From Endomicrobium sp. (GTDB taxonomy: Bacteria; Elusimicrobiota; Endomicrobiia; Endomicrobiales; Endomicrobiaceae), in NCBI GenBank assembly GCA_031277075.1, contig JAISLV010000029.1:1-9055 (forward strand): a stretch of DNA of 9,055 bases, given 5' to 3'. The notes under the pieces are model-generated. The model was not told where the DNA came from. It saw only the letters and a program-made list of their open reading frames with translations, and did not search any database. The position numbers and the translations under genes were made by a program. Positions 1-7,046 of the stretch are shown piece after piece. Positions within the stretch are counted from its first letter, which is position 1. Each line of letters opens with the position of its first letter.

Positions 1-187
1 GACGCACAGCGGCGCAAAAAAACGTTTCAAAGTTACGGGAAGCGGAAAAGTTAAATTTAAAAAACCCGGACAAAGACATTTGATGACGGGCGATTCCGGG
101 AATCAAAACAGACAATCAAGGAAACCTTCAATAGTCTCGGAAGCGGATATGAAGATAATGAAGAAATATTTGCCTTATAAGTTCTGA
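1..187 (+). CDS. rpmI: 50S ribosomal protein L35, C-terminal part (5' end outside window)
   Basis: Reading from base 2, 61 codons run to a TGA at 185-187. The protein begins THSGAKKRFKVTGSGKVK and continues through KPGQRHLMTGDSG to a lysine-rich end (MKIMKKYLPYKF). The SGAKKRFKVTGSGK core is diagnostic of L35, a small basic protein of the large ribosomal subunit. Families usually have about 64-66 residues, so only roughly the first five (such as MPKMK) lie before the window; base 1 would be the last base of a lysine codon. The usual KRKRNLR stretch is replaced by GNQNRQSRKPS, a modest divergence. L35 is normally co-transcribed with rplT, which follows here after an unusually long 336-nt spacer. 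Identification is secure; only the start is missing. Confidence 0.95.
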   Translation, partial: THSGAKKRFKVTGSGKVKFKKPGQRHLMTGDSGNQNRQSRKPSIVSEADMKIMKKYLPYKF

Positions 188-327
188 TAAAAGGCTGTAA
201 ATTAAGCCGCTTTGGCGGCGGGCAAAAGCCCGAGTTAAATATAAAAACGTTTAACGCGTTTCTAGTTTTGCCGCGCTCCGTCTGCGCGTAATTTTTTCAG
301 TTTTATATTAGCCGTTAATTATTATTG

Positions 328-501
328 GGCGTCTCTAAAAATTTATAATATTCGCAATGCCGCGCGCTTGGGCAATGCCGCCGCGGCGGGGCAAAGAAGA
401 AAACGCAAAGCCCCGTTCTAAGCAAACGCGGGCAAGTTTTCAGACGCGCAAACGCCGCAAAGGGCGAGGCAATGGATGTCGTTAGAGTTTTTAGAGACGC
501 C
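328..501. repeat. 174-bp segment bounded by 14-bp perfect inverted repeats (MITE-like candidate)
   Basis: GGCGTCTCTAAAAA at 328-341 is the exact reverse complement of TTTTTAGAGACGCC at 488-501. The enclosed DNA is GC-rich, carries internal direct and inverted repeats and encodes nothing recognisable. ATTAT occurs just outside both ends (321-325 and 505-509), which could be a target-site duplication, but the flanks are AT-rich and chance is easy. One arm motif recurs after pheT (7047-7058, 12 of 12 bases). The arrangement fits a non-autonomous inverted-repeat element inserted in the rpmI-rplT spacer. It could equally be a structured leader or attenuator for rplT, since the arms would pair in the mRNA. 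Confidence 0.45.
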
Positions 502-510
502 AAAATTATA

Positions 511-517
511 AAAGGAG
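511..517 (+). promoter_or_regulatory. Ribosome binding site of rplT
   Basis: AAAGGAG at 511-517 lies six bases before the ATG at 524, the strongest Shine-Dalgarno in the window. It supports that start and lies immediately outside the inverted-repeat segment ending at 501, so any folding of that segment could affect access to it. Confidence 0.8.
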
Positions 518-523
518 TTGTAA

Positions 524-871
524 ATGCGTACTAAAAGCGCGGTATATACAAGACAAAAAAAGAAAAAAATATTCAGGCTTGCAAAAGGCTCTTACGCCAC
601 GAAGAAAAACCGCTGGAGAATGGTTCAGCAGCAAGTTGAGCGTTCTTTGGCTTACGCTTACGTAGGAAGAAAAGACAATAAGGCGAATTTTAGAACACTT
701 TGGATTATACGTCTTAACGCCGCAGTTAGAGAACACGGCATGTCTTACAATAGATTTATATCAGGTCTTAAAAAAGCCAATGTCGCAATAGACAGAAAAA
801 TGCTTGCAGATATAGCGGTCAACGACGCTTCTTCTTTTAAACAGCTTGTAGACACGGCTAAAACCGCTTAA
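524..871 (+). CDS. rplT: 50S ribosomal protein L20
   Basis: This is a 115-residue basic protein of typical L20 length. The N-terminal half is an Arg/Lys-rich extension (KKKKIFRLAKGSYATKKNRWRMVQQQVERSLAYAYVGRKDNK) that threads into 23S rRNA. The C-terminal globular half carries the family signature FRTLWIIRLNAAVREHGMSY, then FISGLKKANVAIDRKMLADIAVND. L20 is required early in assembly of the large subunit; in Escherichia coli and Bacillus subtilis it also represses its own operon by binding leader mRNA. Whether that happens here cannot be seen. The ATG at 524 has a strong ribosome binding site. The stop is only 7 nt before ktrB, so the two genes are probably on one transcript. The usual KGYWG segment reads KGSYA, a mild divergence. 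Confidence 0.97.
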   Translation: MRTKSAVYTRQKKKKIFRLAKGSYATKKNRWRMVQQQVERSLAYAYVGRKDNKANFRTLWIIRLNAAVREHGMSYNRFISGLKKANVAIDRKMLADIAVNDASSFKQLVDTAKTA

Positions 872-878
872 ATAAAAG

Positions 879-2195
879 ATGAATTATTCTCCGGCAAAGA
901 CTACCGTATTATTTTTTTTAGCTCTTATAGCCGCGGGTTTTGCGCTTTTGTCTCTTCCGTTTTCGCGCGCCGACGGACAAAGTTTTTCTGCGCTTACAAG
1001 TCTTTTTACGGCTGTTTCCGCGTCTTGCGTAACAGGTCTTAGCGTGGTAAATATAAGCGCGTATTTTTCTTTTTTCGGACAGCTTGTTATTTTAGCTCTT
1101 ATGCAGCTTGGCGGCATAGGTTATATGCTTGTTACAACCGCAGCCGCCTTGCTGCTTGGCAAAATAGCTTTGAAAGACAAACGCGTAATGCATGAACTTT
1201 TTGATATTTCGTCTTTCGGCGATTTAAGCAAAATTATTTTTAAAGCCGTATTTTTTGTTTTTACCATTGAGGCTGTCGGGGCTTTAATTCTCACAATTGT
1301 TTTTTTAAAAGACTTTTCTTTTTTTAAAGCCTTATATTTTGGAATTTTTCATTCCGTAGCCGCTTTTTGCAATGCGGGCTTTTCGCTTTTTTCAGACAGC
1401 ATGTCTTTATACGCTTCAAGCCCCGCCATTTTATATACGATGTCGTTTTTGGTAATACTTGGCGGGATAGGTTTTTTTGTAATAGTAGATTTATACGACG
1501 CTTTCAAAAATTCCCGCCTTCATCTTTTAACGCATACCAAAGTAGTGCTTTCTATGACGGCGGGCATAATTTTTTTTAGTTTTTTGTTCTTTTTATTTTT
1601 TACCGACATTGAAATACTTAAAGGAAACGGTTTGCTCTATTGCGTAAACAACGCTTTTTTTCAAAGCGCAAGCGCAAGGACTGCGGGCTTTTCTTCGGTT
1701 CCCATATATTTGTTTGACGATTTCGCCGAAATTACGCTTTCGGCTCTTATGTTTATAGGAGCCGCTCCCGGCGGAACTGGCGGCGGTTTAAAAGTTACGA
1801 CATTGGCTTTAGTTTTTATTTTTGTAAGAGGAATGCTTAAAGGCGAAAGCGAATTTACGATTTTTAAAAGCAGAATTCCGCGCGATTTAATAGAAAAAGC
1901 TCTTACGGTTTTTATATTGTTTGTTTTTGCGGCTATAGTTTTTTCAGCCGTTTTAGTTTTGCTCGAGCATGATAAAAAACCGATAGACGTAATTTTTGAA
2001 GCGGTGTCAGCGGTGTCTACCGCAGGTCTTTCAATTGGGATTTCGCATTCTTTGTCAGGCGCGGGGAAAATCACGGTTATTTTGGCTATGATTTTAGGGC
2101 GCGTAGGCATAATTTCCGCCCTCATTCTTATGCTTTCGTCAAAACAGCAGACAAACAAAGTTCAATATCCGCAGTCTAGGATAATGGTCGGCTAA
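879..2195 (+). CDS. ktrB: TrkH/KtrB-family potassium uptake channel subunit
   Basis: The 438-residue, strongly hydrophobic inner-membrane protein has the four-fold M1-P-M2 architecture of the TrkH/TrkG/KtrB family. The four filter segments are visible: CVTGLS (G53), CNAGFS (G167), RTAGFSS (G270) and STAGLS (G383). APGGTGGGLK at 296-305 matches the flexible intramembrane gating loop of the third repeat, and the GRVG arginine (R408) near the C-terminus is the conserved one contacting that region. The length and short N-terminus fit KtrB rather than the longer TrkH (about 480 residues). It imports K+, probably with Na+ or proton coupling, as a dimer on a KtrA ring. It starts 7 nt after rplT with only a weak AAAAG ahead, suggesting translational coupling. 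ktrA follows after 22 nt. The exact cation coupling cannot be read from the sequence. Confidence 0.93.
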   Translation: MNYSPAKTTVLFFLALIAAGFALLSLPFSRADGQSFSALTSLFTAVSASCVTGLSVVNISAYFSFFGQLVILALMQLGGIGYMLVTTAAALLLGKIALKDKRVMHELFDISSFGDLSKIIFKAVFFVFTIEAVGALILTIVFLKDFSFFKALYFGIFHSVAAFCNAGFSLFSDSMSLYASSPAILYTMSFLVILGGIGFFVIVDLYDAFKNSRLHLLTHTKVVLSMTAGIIFFSFLFFLFFTDIEILKGNGLLYCVNNAFFQSASARTAGFSSVPIYLFDDFAEITLSALMFIGAAPGGTGGGLKVTTLALVFIFVRGMLKGESEFTIFKSRIPRDLIEKALTVFILFVFAAIVFSAVLVLLEHDKKPIDVIFEAVSAVSTAGLSIGISHSLSGAGKITVILAMILGRVGIISALILMLSSKQQTNKVQYPQSRIMVG

Positions 2196-2217
2196 CTGTC
2201 GTCTTTAAAAGGTTTTT

Positions 2218-2910
2218 ATGAAAAAGAAACAATTTGCGGTAATCGGACTAGGCACTTTCGGATACAGCGTGGCTACGGAACTTGCTAAAAAAGGAATGCA
2301 GGTTCTTGCTATAGACAACGATTCTGAAATAGTCAACGAAATAAGCTCTTACGTTACGCAAGCGTTAATAGTTGACGTTACCGACGAAAAAGCCGTTAAA
2401 GAAGCGGGCGTCGCAGATTGCGACTCGGTAATAATAGCCATAGGCGGAAATATTGAAACAAGCATTTTAGCCACTCTCATAATAAAAGAGCTGGGCGTTA
2501 AAAATATCATAGTCAAATGTTCAAGCAGGTGGCATTTAAGAGTCGCCGCAAAACTCGGAGCTGACACCGTAATTTATCCGGAATTTGAAATGGCTAAAAA
2601 GCTGGTTGACTCTATGGTGACGCCAAATATTTTAGAGCAGATAGCCCTTTCAAAAGATTATAACTTGGTTGAAATATTAGCCCCTCAGAAACTTATAGGA
2701 AAAGCCATAAAAGATTCTGGCATAAGGCGCGATTACGGGGTAAATATCATAGCCGTGCGCAGACAAATTCCTTTTATAAACGACGAAGGACAAACCGATA
2801 TTAAAGAAGAAATTAATATGGTTCCTTCGCCTGATTATGAAATAATGAAAAACGACGTTTTAGTCGTAATAGGGCAGGAAAAGTCGCTTGAAAAATTAAA
2901 AAAAGTCTAA
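2218..2910 (+). CDS. ktrA: KtrA-type RCK regulatory subunit of potassium channel
   Basis: This 230-residue cytoplasmic protein is the regulator paired with KtrB. Residues 5-130 form the RCK_N Rossmann domain: the GLGTFG glycine motif (10-15), the acidic residue ending beta-2 (D33 in AIDND), and VIYPE with E122, the conserved stretch near the ligand and subunit interface. Residues about 136-228 form the RCK_C (TrkA_C) domain, which in other KtrA proteins binds c-di-AMP. In known systems an octameric ring binds ATP or ADP and opens or closes KtrB. AAAAGG at 2207-2212 sits five bases before the ATG. The single-RCK length (near 220) separates it from the duplicated TrkA (about 458). It lies directly behind ktrB and is probably co-transcribed. 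Confidence 0.93.
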   Translation: MKKKQFAVIGLGTFGYSVATELAKKGMQVLAIDNDSEIVNEISSYVTQALIVDVTDEKAVKEAGVADCDSVIIAIGGNIETSILATLIIKELGVKNIIVKCSSRWHLRVAAKLGADTVIYPEFEMAKKLVDSMVTPNILEQIALSKDYNLVEILAPQKLIGKAIKDSGIRRDYGVNIIAVRRQIPFINDEGQTDIKEEINMVPSPDYEIMKNDVLVVIGQEKSLEKLKKV

Positions 2911-2972
2911 AAAATTCGTTTTTATCGTTTTAAGCCGCATAGTTTAGGTTTTTGTCCGCAGGGATAACAAAA

Positions 2973-3021
2973 TACCGTAAAACGCCGGGCTTTGAGTTTT
3001 TTTAAGGGAAACTTTACGGTA
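2973..3021. repeat. 9-bp inverted repeat in ktrA-TPR spacer
   Basis: TACCGTAAA (2973-2981) and TTTACGGTA (3013-3021) are perfect reverse complements with a 31-nt loop that contains a run of seven or more T. The structure ends three bases before the likely AAAGG ribosome binding site of the TPR gene (3024-3028). It could be a weak processing or attenuation hairpin or an operator. It is not a standard terminator because the T-run lies inside the loop. The rest of the 129-nt spacer shows no clear promoter. Confidence 0.4.
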
Positions 3022-3039
3022 ATAAAGGCGTAAAGATTT

Positions 3040-3321
3040 ATGGAAAACAAAGAAATCAACAGCAAAGTAAATTCTGAAACCAGCCATTTGGATATGGGGA
3101 AATTTTATTTCCTAAACAATAATATAGACGAAGCCGTAGCGGAATTTAAAAAAGTTTTAGAAATAAATCCCGTCAATGCCGAAGCCTATTATAATTTGGG
3201 ACTTATAAGCGAAAGCGGAAACAAAATAGACGAAGCAAAAGAACTATACGCTCGCGCCTTAAACATAAATCCAAGCTATAAAATAGCCCGAGAAAAACTT
3301 GAAAAACTGATAGGGCTTTGA
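3040..3321 (+). CDS. Small two-repeat TPR protein, function unknown
   Basis: This 93-residue, charged, soluble protein has no signal peptide or membrane segment. After a polar N-terminus of about 13 residues it holds two tetratricopeptide repeats: about 14-46 (LDMGKFYFLNNNIDEAVAEF, then VLEINPVN) and about 47-80 (AEAYYNLGLISESGNKIDEA, then ALNINPSY). The W/Y-LG-Y, A, A, P spacing is typical. A final helix (KIAREKLEKLIGL) probably caps the superhelix. TPR folds bind other proteins, but nothing shows the partner. The ribosome binding site is modest (AAAGG at 3024-3028, 11 nt from the ATG). It lies between ktrA and pheS, so co-transcription with either is possible. A link to the channel or the synthetase would be guesswork. 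Confidence 0.85.
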   Translation: MENKEINSKVNSETSHLDMGKFYFLNNNIDEAVAEFKKVLEINPVNAEAYYNLGLISESGNKIDEAKELYARALNINPSYKIAREKLEKLIGL

Positions 3322-3446
3322 CGACATGACGGCGGCGGCTTGACGCATAGGCATATTGCGGCGGCAACTGACAAAAATGACGGTTGCAACTTACAAATCT
3401 GCGGCGACAGCAAGGCGGATTTTATAGACGCCTAAAAAGGAATTTT
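3322..3446. other. TPR-pheS spacer with small hairpins and a repeat-like motif
   Basis: The 125-nt spacer is GC-rich and built of short repeats. TTGC/GCAA (3356-3359 with 3364-3367) and GCAAC/GTTGC (3364-3368 with 3383-3387) could form alternative small stems. AGGCG/CGCCT (3413-3417 with 3429-3433) encloses TTTTATAGACGCC, a degenerate copy of the motif found before rplT. GCAAGGCGGAT at 3410-3420 recurs at 8733-8743. I see no T-box motif, although phenylalanyl-tRNA synthetase genes are often T-box controlled in Firmicutes. Confidence 0.45.
3437..3441 (+). promoter_or_regulatory. Ribosome binding site that decides the pheS start
   Basis: AAGGA at 3437-3441 is five bases before the ATG at 3447. 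An in-frame TTG at 3384 would add 21 residues rich in Arg and Gln, unlike PheS N-termini, and would translate across the 3413-3433 hairpin. The ATG at 3447 is therefore preferred. Confidence 0.75.
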
Positions 3447-4466
3447 ATGGTAAATATTGAACAAATTGCAAGCGAAGCGCTTGCAAAGATTGACGGCGCA
3501 GATATTTCCGCGCTTGAAGTTTTAAGGCTTGAATATCTTGGCAAAAGCGGCGTTTTAACGCAAATATTGAAATCTCTTTCGCAATATTCAACAGAAGAAA
3601 AAAAAGTTTTCGGCTCTATGGCAAATAAAGCCAAAAGCGATATAGAAAAAGCGATAGAAAACAAAAAAGAGAATTTAAAAAAAGCCGCGCTTGACGAAAA
3701 AATGCTGAAAGAAAAACTTGACCCGTCGCCAGCTTTTTATTTCCCTTTTTCAAAAGGCAGCTTACACCCTATTTTGCAAACCATAGACGGAATATGCTGC
3801 GTGTTTAAATCTTTGGGATTTTCCGTCGCCGAAGGACCTGAAATTGAAACCGACTGGTATAATTTTGAGGCTTTAAATATTCCTAAAGACCACCCTGCAA
3901 GAGACGCTCAAGACACTTTTTACCTTGAAGGAATGAACAATCTTTTGAGAACGCACACTTCCCCCGGTCAAATTCACGTTATGGAAAAACAAGTTCCGCC
4001 CGTAAAAGTAATAGTTCCGGGAAGAGTCTACAGAAACGAAGCGTCCGACGCGTCGCATTCTTCAACTTTTCACCAAATTGAAGGGCTTGCCGTTGGGGAA
4101 AATATAACCTTTGCCGATTTAAAAAACGTTTTGGCGCAATTCGTCCACAAATTTTTCGGAAACGATTTAGACATACGTTTTAGACCGTCGTATTTTCAAT
4201 TTACCGAACCGTCCGCAGAAGTTGACATACAGTGTTTTTTTTGCAAAGGCAAAGGCTGCCGCGTGTGTAAAAATTCGGGCTGGATTGAAACGCTGGGCTG
4301 CGGTATGGTTCACCCAAACGTCTTAAAAGCCGTCAACTATGACGCCGAAAAATATTCCGGCTACGCTTTCGGAATAGGCGTTGAAAGAGTCGCTATGCTT
4401 AAATACGGCATAGACGACATAAGATTATTTTACGAAAACGATTTAAGATTTTTGAAGCAATTTTAA
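3447..4466 (+). CDS. pheS: Phenylalanyl-tRNA synthetase alpha subunit
   Basis: This 339-residue class II aminoacyl-tRNA synthetase subunit is of normal length (about 330-350). The N-terminal coiled coil (residues about 1-90, with LRLEYLGKSG at 26-35) binds tRNA-Phe. Motif 1 lies in HPILQTIDGICCVFKSLGF (107-125), followed by EGPEIETDWYNFEALN. Motif 2 is VPGRVYRNEASDASHSSTFHQ (190-210 region, R193 and E198), and motif 3 is FGIGVERVAMLKYGIDDIR (R314). FTEPSAEVD (252-260) lines the Phe/ATP site. A CFFC-4-CRVC cluster (C263, C266, C271, C274) looks like the structural zinc knuckle found in a subset of bacterial PheS. The usual RPSYFPF reads RPSYFQF (Q251). It works as an alpha2-beta2 enzyme with PheT, charging tRNA-Phe in the cytoplasm. 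Confidence 0.96.
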   Translation: MVNIEQIASEALAKIDGADISALEVLRLEYLGKSGVLTQILKSLSQYSTEEKKVFGSMANKAKSDIEKAIENKKENLKKAALDEKMLKEKLDPSPAFYFPFSKGSLHPILQTIDGICCVFKSLGFSVAEGPEIETDWYNFEALNIPKDHPARDAQDTFYLEGMNNLLRTHTSPGQIHVMEKQVPPVKVIVPGRVYRNEASDASHSSTFHQIEGLAVGENITFADLKNVLAQFVHKFFGNDLDIRFRPSYFQFTEPSAEVDIQCFFCKGKGCRVCKNSGWIETLGCGMVHPNVLKAVNYDAEKYSGYAFGIGVERVAMLKYGIDDIRLFYENDLRFLKQF

Positions 4467-4669
4467 GCGCAAAAAGGCAGAGAAAGCGGCTTGCCGCGCG
4501 AAAAATATTTTATATGCCGGCATAATGGCGAGTATCCCGCAAGGCGCGGGGAAATAACCGTTGCGGCGTAGATATTTTATCATAGCTTTCTTGCGTTTTC
4601 CCGCCATAGCCGTTTAGCCGTATTGTTTGCAGTTTTTTTTGCCGTCTAATTTTGTTAAAAGGATTTAAT
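4467..4669. other. Hairpin-rich pheS-pheT spacer, no gene
   Basis: The 203 nt between the two synthetase genes hold a chain of small perfect palindromes: GCGGC-TT-GCCGC near 4488-4499, TATGCCGGCATA at 4513-4524, and CCCGC/GCGGG at 4536-4540 with 4546-4550. ATGGCG at 4525-4530 and CGCCAT at 4602-4607 could also close a larger arm. A T-run (4633-4640) follows at a distance but not directly after a stem. No promoter of good quality, T-box or open frame stands out. pheS and pheT normally overlap or nearly touch. Confidence 0.5.
4657..4663 (+). promoter_or_regulatory. Ribosome binding site that decides the pheT start
   Basis: AAAAGGA at 4657-4663 is six bases before the ATG at 4670, where the protein opens MKASYNWLKKFVD, the usual PheT N-terminus. 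An in-frame TTG at 4652 would precede this site and add six residues without support. Confidence 0.8.
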
Positions 4670-7042
4670 ATGAAAGCGTCGTATAACTGGCTTAAAAAAT
4701 TTGTTGATTTTGATTTGCCGCCCGATGATATTGCCCGCCTGCTTACTTCCATAGGCGTTGAAACTTCCGTTTTGTCTTTGGGTTTGGGTTTTTCGGGCGT
4801 AGTTAGCGCAAAAGTGCTGGACGTTCAAAAACACCCCAATGCCGACAAATTGCATTTATGTTCTGTTACCGACGGAACAAACGATTATAGCGTAGTATGC
4901 GGCGCGCCAAACGTCGCCGCAGGACAAACGGTCGCTCTTTCAAAAATCGGAGCCGTTTTGCCGGGAAATATTGAAATAAAAAAATCAAAAATAAGAGGCG
5001 TTGAATCCGAGGGCATGCTTTGTTCCGAAAGCGAGCTGGGCTTAAAAGAAAAATCCGAAGGAATTTTTGTTCTGCCCGAGAACGCGCCTTTGGGAGTTCC
5101 TCTAGAAAAAATTTTGGGCGAAAACGATTCTATCCTTGAAATAGAAATTACCACTAACAGAGGCGACGTTTTAAGTCATCTTGGGATAGCTAGGGAAATA
5201 GGCGCAAAACTTAAAAAAAATCCCATTTTGCCGGTTATCAAAACTCCTAAACTTTCTTCTTTCAGCATAGTAAAACTTGAGTCTGATATGTGCCTTAGAT
5301 ATATAGGCTGCGTGATTTCAGGCGTCAAAGTCGCTCCGTCGCCGAAATGGATTTGCGAGTCTTTAGAAAAATGCGGCGTAAGACCGATAAACAATATTGT
5401 CGACATAACAAATTACGTAATGCTTGAGTTGGGGCAGCCTATGCACGCTTTTGATATAAGCAAACTTGCGTCAAAAAAAGTTATAGTGAGAGCCGCTAAA
5501 GACGGCGAAACAATAACCGCTCTTGACGGCAGAAACTACGAGCTTGACGCGCAAACGCTTGTAATAGCCGACGAAGAAAAACCTATAGCCATAGCTGGCG
5601 TTATGGGCGGAGAGTATTCTGGCATTGACGCGCAGACGCAGACTGTTTTTTTAGAAAGCGCGATATTTAGCCCGTCTTCAATAAGAAGAACTTCAAAGAA
5701 ATTAAATCTCGCAAGCGATTCTTCGTATAGGTTTGAAAGAGGCTTAGGCTGGGACATAGCCGAGCTTGCCTCTTGGCGCGCCGCAAATTTAATCTTGGAA
5801 GTCGCGGGCGGAAAAATAGAAACTAGGGAAGATATTGCAAAAATTGATTACGAAAAAACGGAAATAACGCTGCGTATAGACCGCGTTGAAAAACTTTTGG
5901 GCTATGCGATTGAAGAGGACGAACTAGCTTCGGCGTTAAGATTTTTAGGAATAGATTTGCAGCCAAGAGGCGGAGTAATTTTGTGCGTAATTCCGTCTTG
6001 GAGAAACGATATAAAAGAAGAAGTTGACCTAATAGAAGAGATAGCGCGAATATACGGATATGACAATATCCCAAAGCCGCCTGAGGAAAAAACGCAAATT
6101 CGGACGAAAAATAATTCTTTTTTTCCGCATATAGTGGAATCTTTTAGAACAAAACTTTCGGGGCTTGGTTTCAGCGAGGTTTTAAATTACAGTTTTTGCG
6201 AGATAAAAGAGCTTGAAAGTTTAGGGCTTAAATACCATTATAAGATAGCAAATCCCATATCAAAAGAAAACGAAGTTTTAAGACCTTCGCTGCTTGCGTC
6301 TTTATACAAAAATCTTGCGCTGAATTTAGACAGGGGAGCCGAAAGCGCGGCGCTTTTTGAATACGGAAAAACTTATTCGCAAAGCGGAGAAAAGAAAATG
6401 TTTGCCGCGATAGCGTGCGGAAACGTTTGGCGCGAATGGTGGAGCTGGACGGAGAAAAAAATATGCCCGAAATACGACTTTTATTTCGGCGGCGGAATAG
6501 TAAAAAATATTTTGCCGTCTGAAGATTTTATAATTTCTGAAAATTTAGCTCCTGAAAAGTATTTTCATTACGGGAAAACCGCTTCTGTAATTTACAGAGG
6601 AAAAACCGTCGGCGGCTTCGGCGTTTTAAAGCCGTCTATATGCGAATGTTTAAAAAACGGAGACGAAGTTTTCTATTTTGAAATTGACGTTGAAACTTTA
6701 CAAGACTCCTATTGCGGAAAAGATTCTTATTATAAACGTTATTCAAAATTTCCGTCGTTAAAAAGAGACATTTCTCTTATTGCTGACAAAAAATTGCCTT
6801 TTTCAAAAATAGAAAAAACGTTTAAAAACGTTATGAAAACGGGAAACGTTTTAAAAGAATACTCTCTTTTTTCAGTATATGAAGACGCCGCAAAACTTGG
6901 CGAAGATAAAATAAGCTATTCTTTTAGGCTGACGTATAGAGACAACGAAAAAACGCTTACGGACGAAGAAGCGAACAAAGATATGAACAATTTGCTTTCA
7001 AAACTAGACAAAGAGCTGTCTGTAACTTTACGCCAAAGCTGA
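4670..7042 (+). CDS. pheT: Phenylalanyl-tRNA synthetase beta subunit
   Basis: The 790-residue subunit has the full bacterial PheT layout. In order: an N-terminal MKASYNWLKKFVD segment; the EMAP/OB-fold tRNA-binding domain (about 39-149, with KHPNADKLHLC and GMLCSESELGL); the B3/B4 editing domain (about 205-375, with NIVDITNYVMLELGQPMHAF and AGVMGG), which hydrolyses mischarged Tyr-tRNA-Phe; the B5 domain (about 395-468, with PSWRNDIKEEVDLIEEIARI); a catalytic-like class II core (about 480-670) without active-site chemistry; and the FDX-ACB anticodon-binding domain (about 693-788, FPSLKRDISLI to TLTDEEANKDM). The frequent NRPD motif reads NRGD (163-166). It pairs with PheS to form the alpha2-beta2 enzyme. 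There is no sign of truncation or frameshift. It is separated from pheS by 203 nt, longer than usual. Confidence 0.96.
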   Translation: MKASYNWLKKFVDFDLPPDDIARLLTSIGVETSVLSLGLGFSGVVSAKVLDVQKHPNADKLHLCSVTDGTNDYSVVCGAPNVAAGQTVALSKIGAVLPGNIEIKKSKIRGVESEGMLCSESELGLKEKSEGIFVLPENAPLGVPLEKILGENDSILEIEITTNRGDVLSHLGIAREIGAKLKKNPILPVIKTPKLSSFSIVKLESDMCLRYIGCVISGVKVAPSPKWICESLEKCGVRPINNIVDITNYVMLELGQPMHAFDISKLASKKVIVRAAKDGETITALDGRNYELDAQTLVIADEEKPIAIAGVMGGEYSGIDAQTQTVFLESAIFSPSSIRRTSKKLNLASDSSYRFERGLGWDIAELASWRAANLILEVAGGKIETREDIAKIDYEKTEITLRIDRVEKLLGYAIEEDELASALRFLGIDLQPRGGVILCVIPSWRNDIKEEVDLIEEIARIYGYDNIPKPPEEKTQIRTKNNSFFPHIVESFRTKLSGLGFSEVLNYSFCEIKELESLGLKYHYKIANPISKENEVLRPSLLASLYKNLALNLDRGAESAALFEYGKTYSQSGEKKMFAAIACGNVWREWWSWTEKKICPKYDFYFGGGIVKNILPSEDFIISENLAPEKYFHYGKTASVIYRGKTVGGFGVLKPSICECLKNGDEVFYFEIDVETLQDSYCGKDSYYKRYSKFPSLKRDISLIADKKLPFSKIEKTFKNVMKTGNVLKEYSLFSVYEDAAKLGEDKISYSFRLTYRDNEKTLTDEEANKDMNNLLSKLDKELSVTLRQS

Positions 7043-7046
7043 CGGA

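Larger units (their letters stand above)
188..523. other. Long rpmI-rplT spacer with hairpins, no gene
   Basis: This 336-nt gap separates two genes that usually almost touch. Two hairpins share a base just after rpmI: GCCGC/GCGGC (206-210 with 215-219, loop TTTG) and CGGGC/GCCCG (219-223 with 228-232, loop AAAA). Neither is followed by a T-run, so they are not classical terminators. Further in are a 10-bp direct repeat GCAATGCCGC (354-363 and 372-381), a 12-bp palindrome CCGCCGCGGCGG (378-389), and an inverted repeat CGGGGC/GCCCCG (387-392 with 410-415). A TATAAT at 344-349 could be a -10 box but has no good -35 partner. Reading frames through the spacer have no ribosomal-protein or other recognisable similarity. 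Confidence 0.7.

Noticed and set aside
188..232. Terminator after rpmI
   Set aside because: Two good hairpins are present, but the second is followed by GAGTTAAATATAAAAACG, not a T-run, and the operon normally continues into rplT.
315..503. Minus-strand 62-residue frame in the rpmI-rplT spacer
   Set aside because: It covers the inverted-repeat segment, has no family features and its composition follows the repeats.
872..878. c-di-AMP (ydaO-type) riboswitch before ktrB
   Set aside because: Only 7 nt separate rplT and ktrB, so there is no room for such a leader; any c-di-AMP effect would be through KtrA itself.
1661..2158. Minus-strand 165-residue frame opposite ktrB
   Set aside because: It lies wholly inside ktrB, which has all its channel motifs. 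The antisense frame is a by-product of the hydrophobic codon pattern and has no recognisable domain.
3322..3446. T-box leader or Phe attenuator upstream of pheS
   Set aside because: The spacer is short (125 nt), shows no T-box consensus, no terminator with T-tail and no Phe-rich leader peptide.
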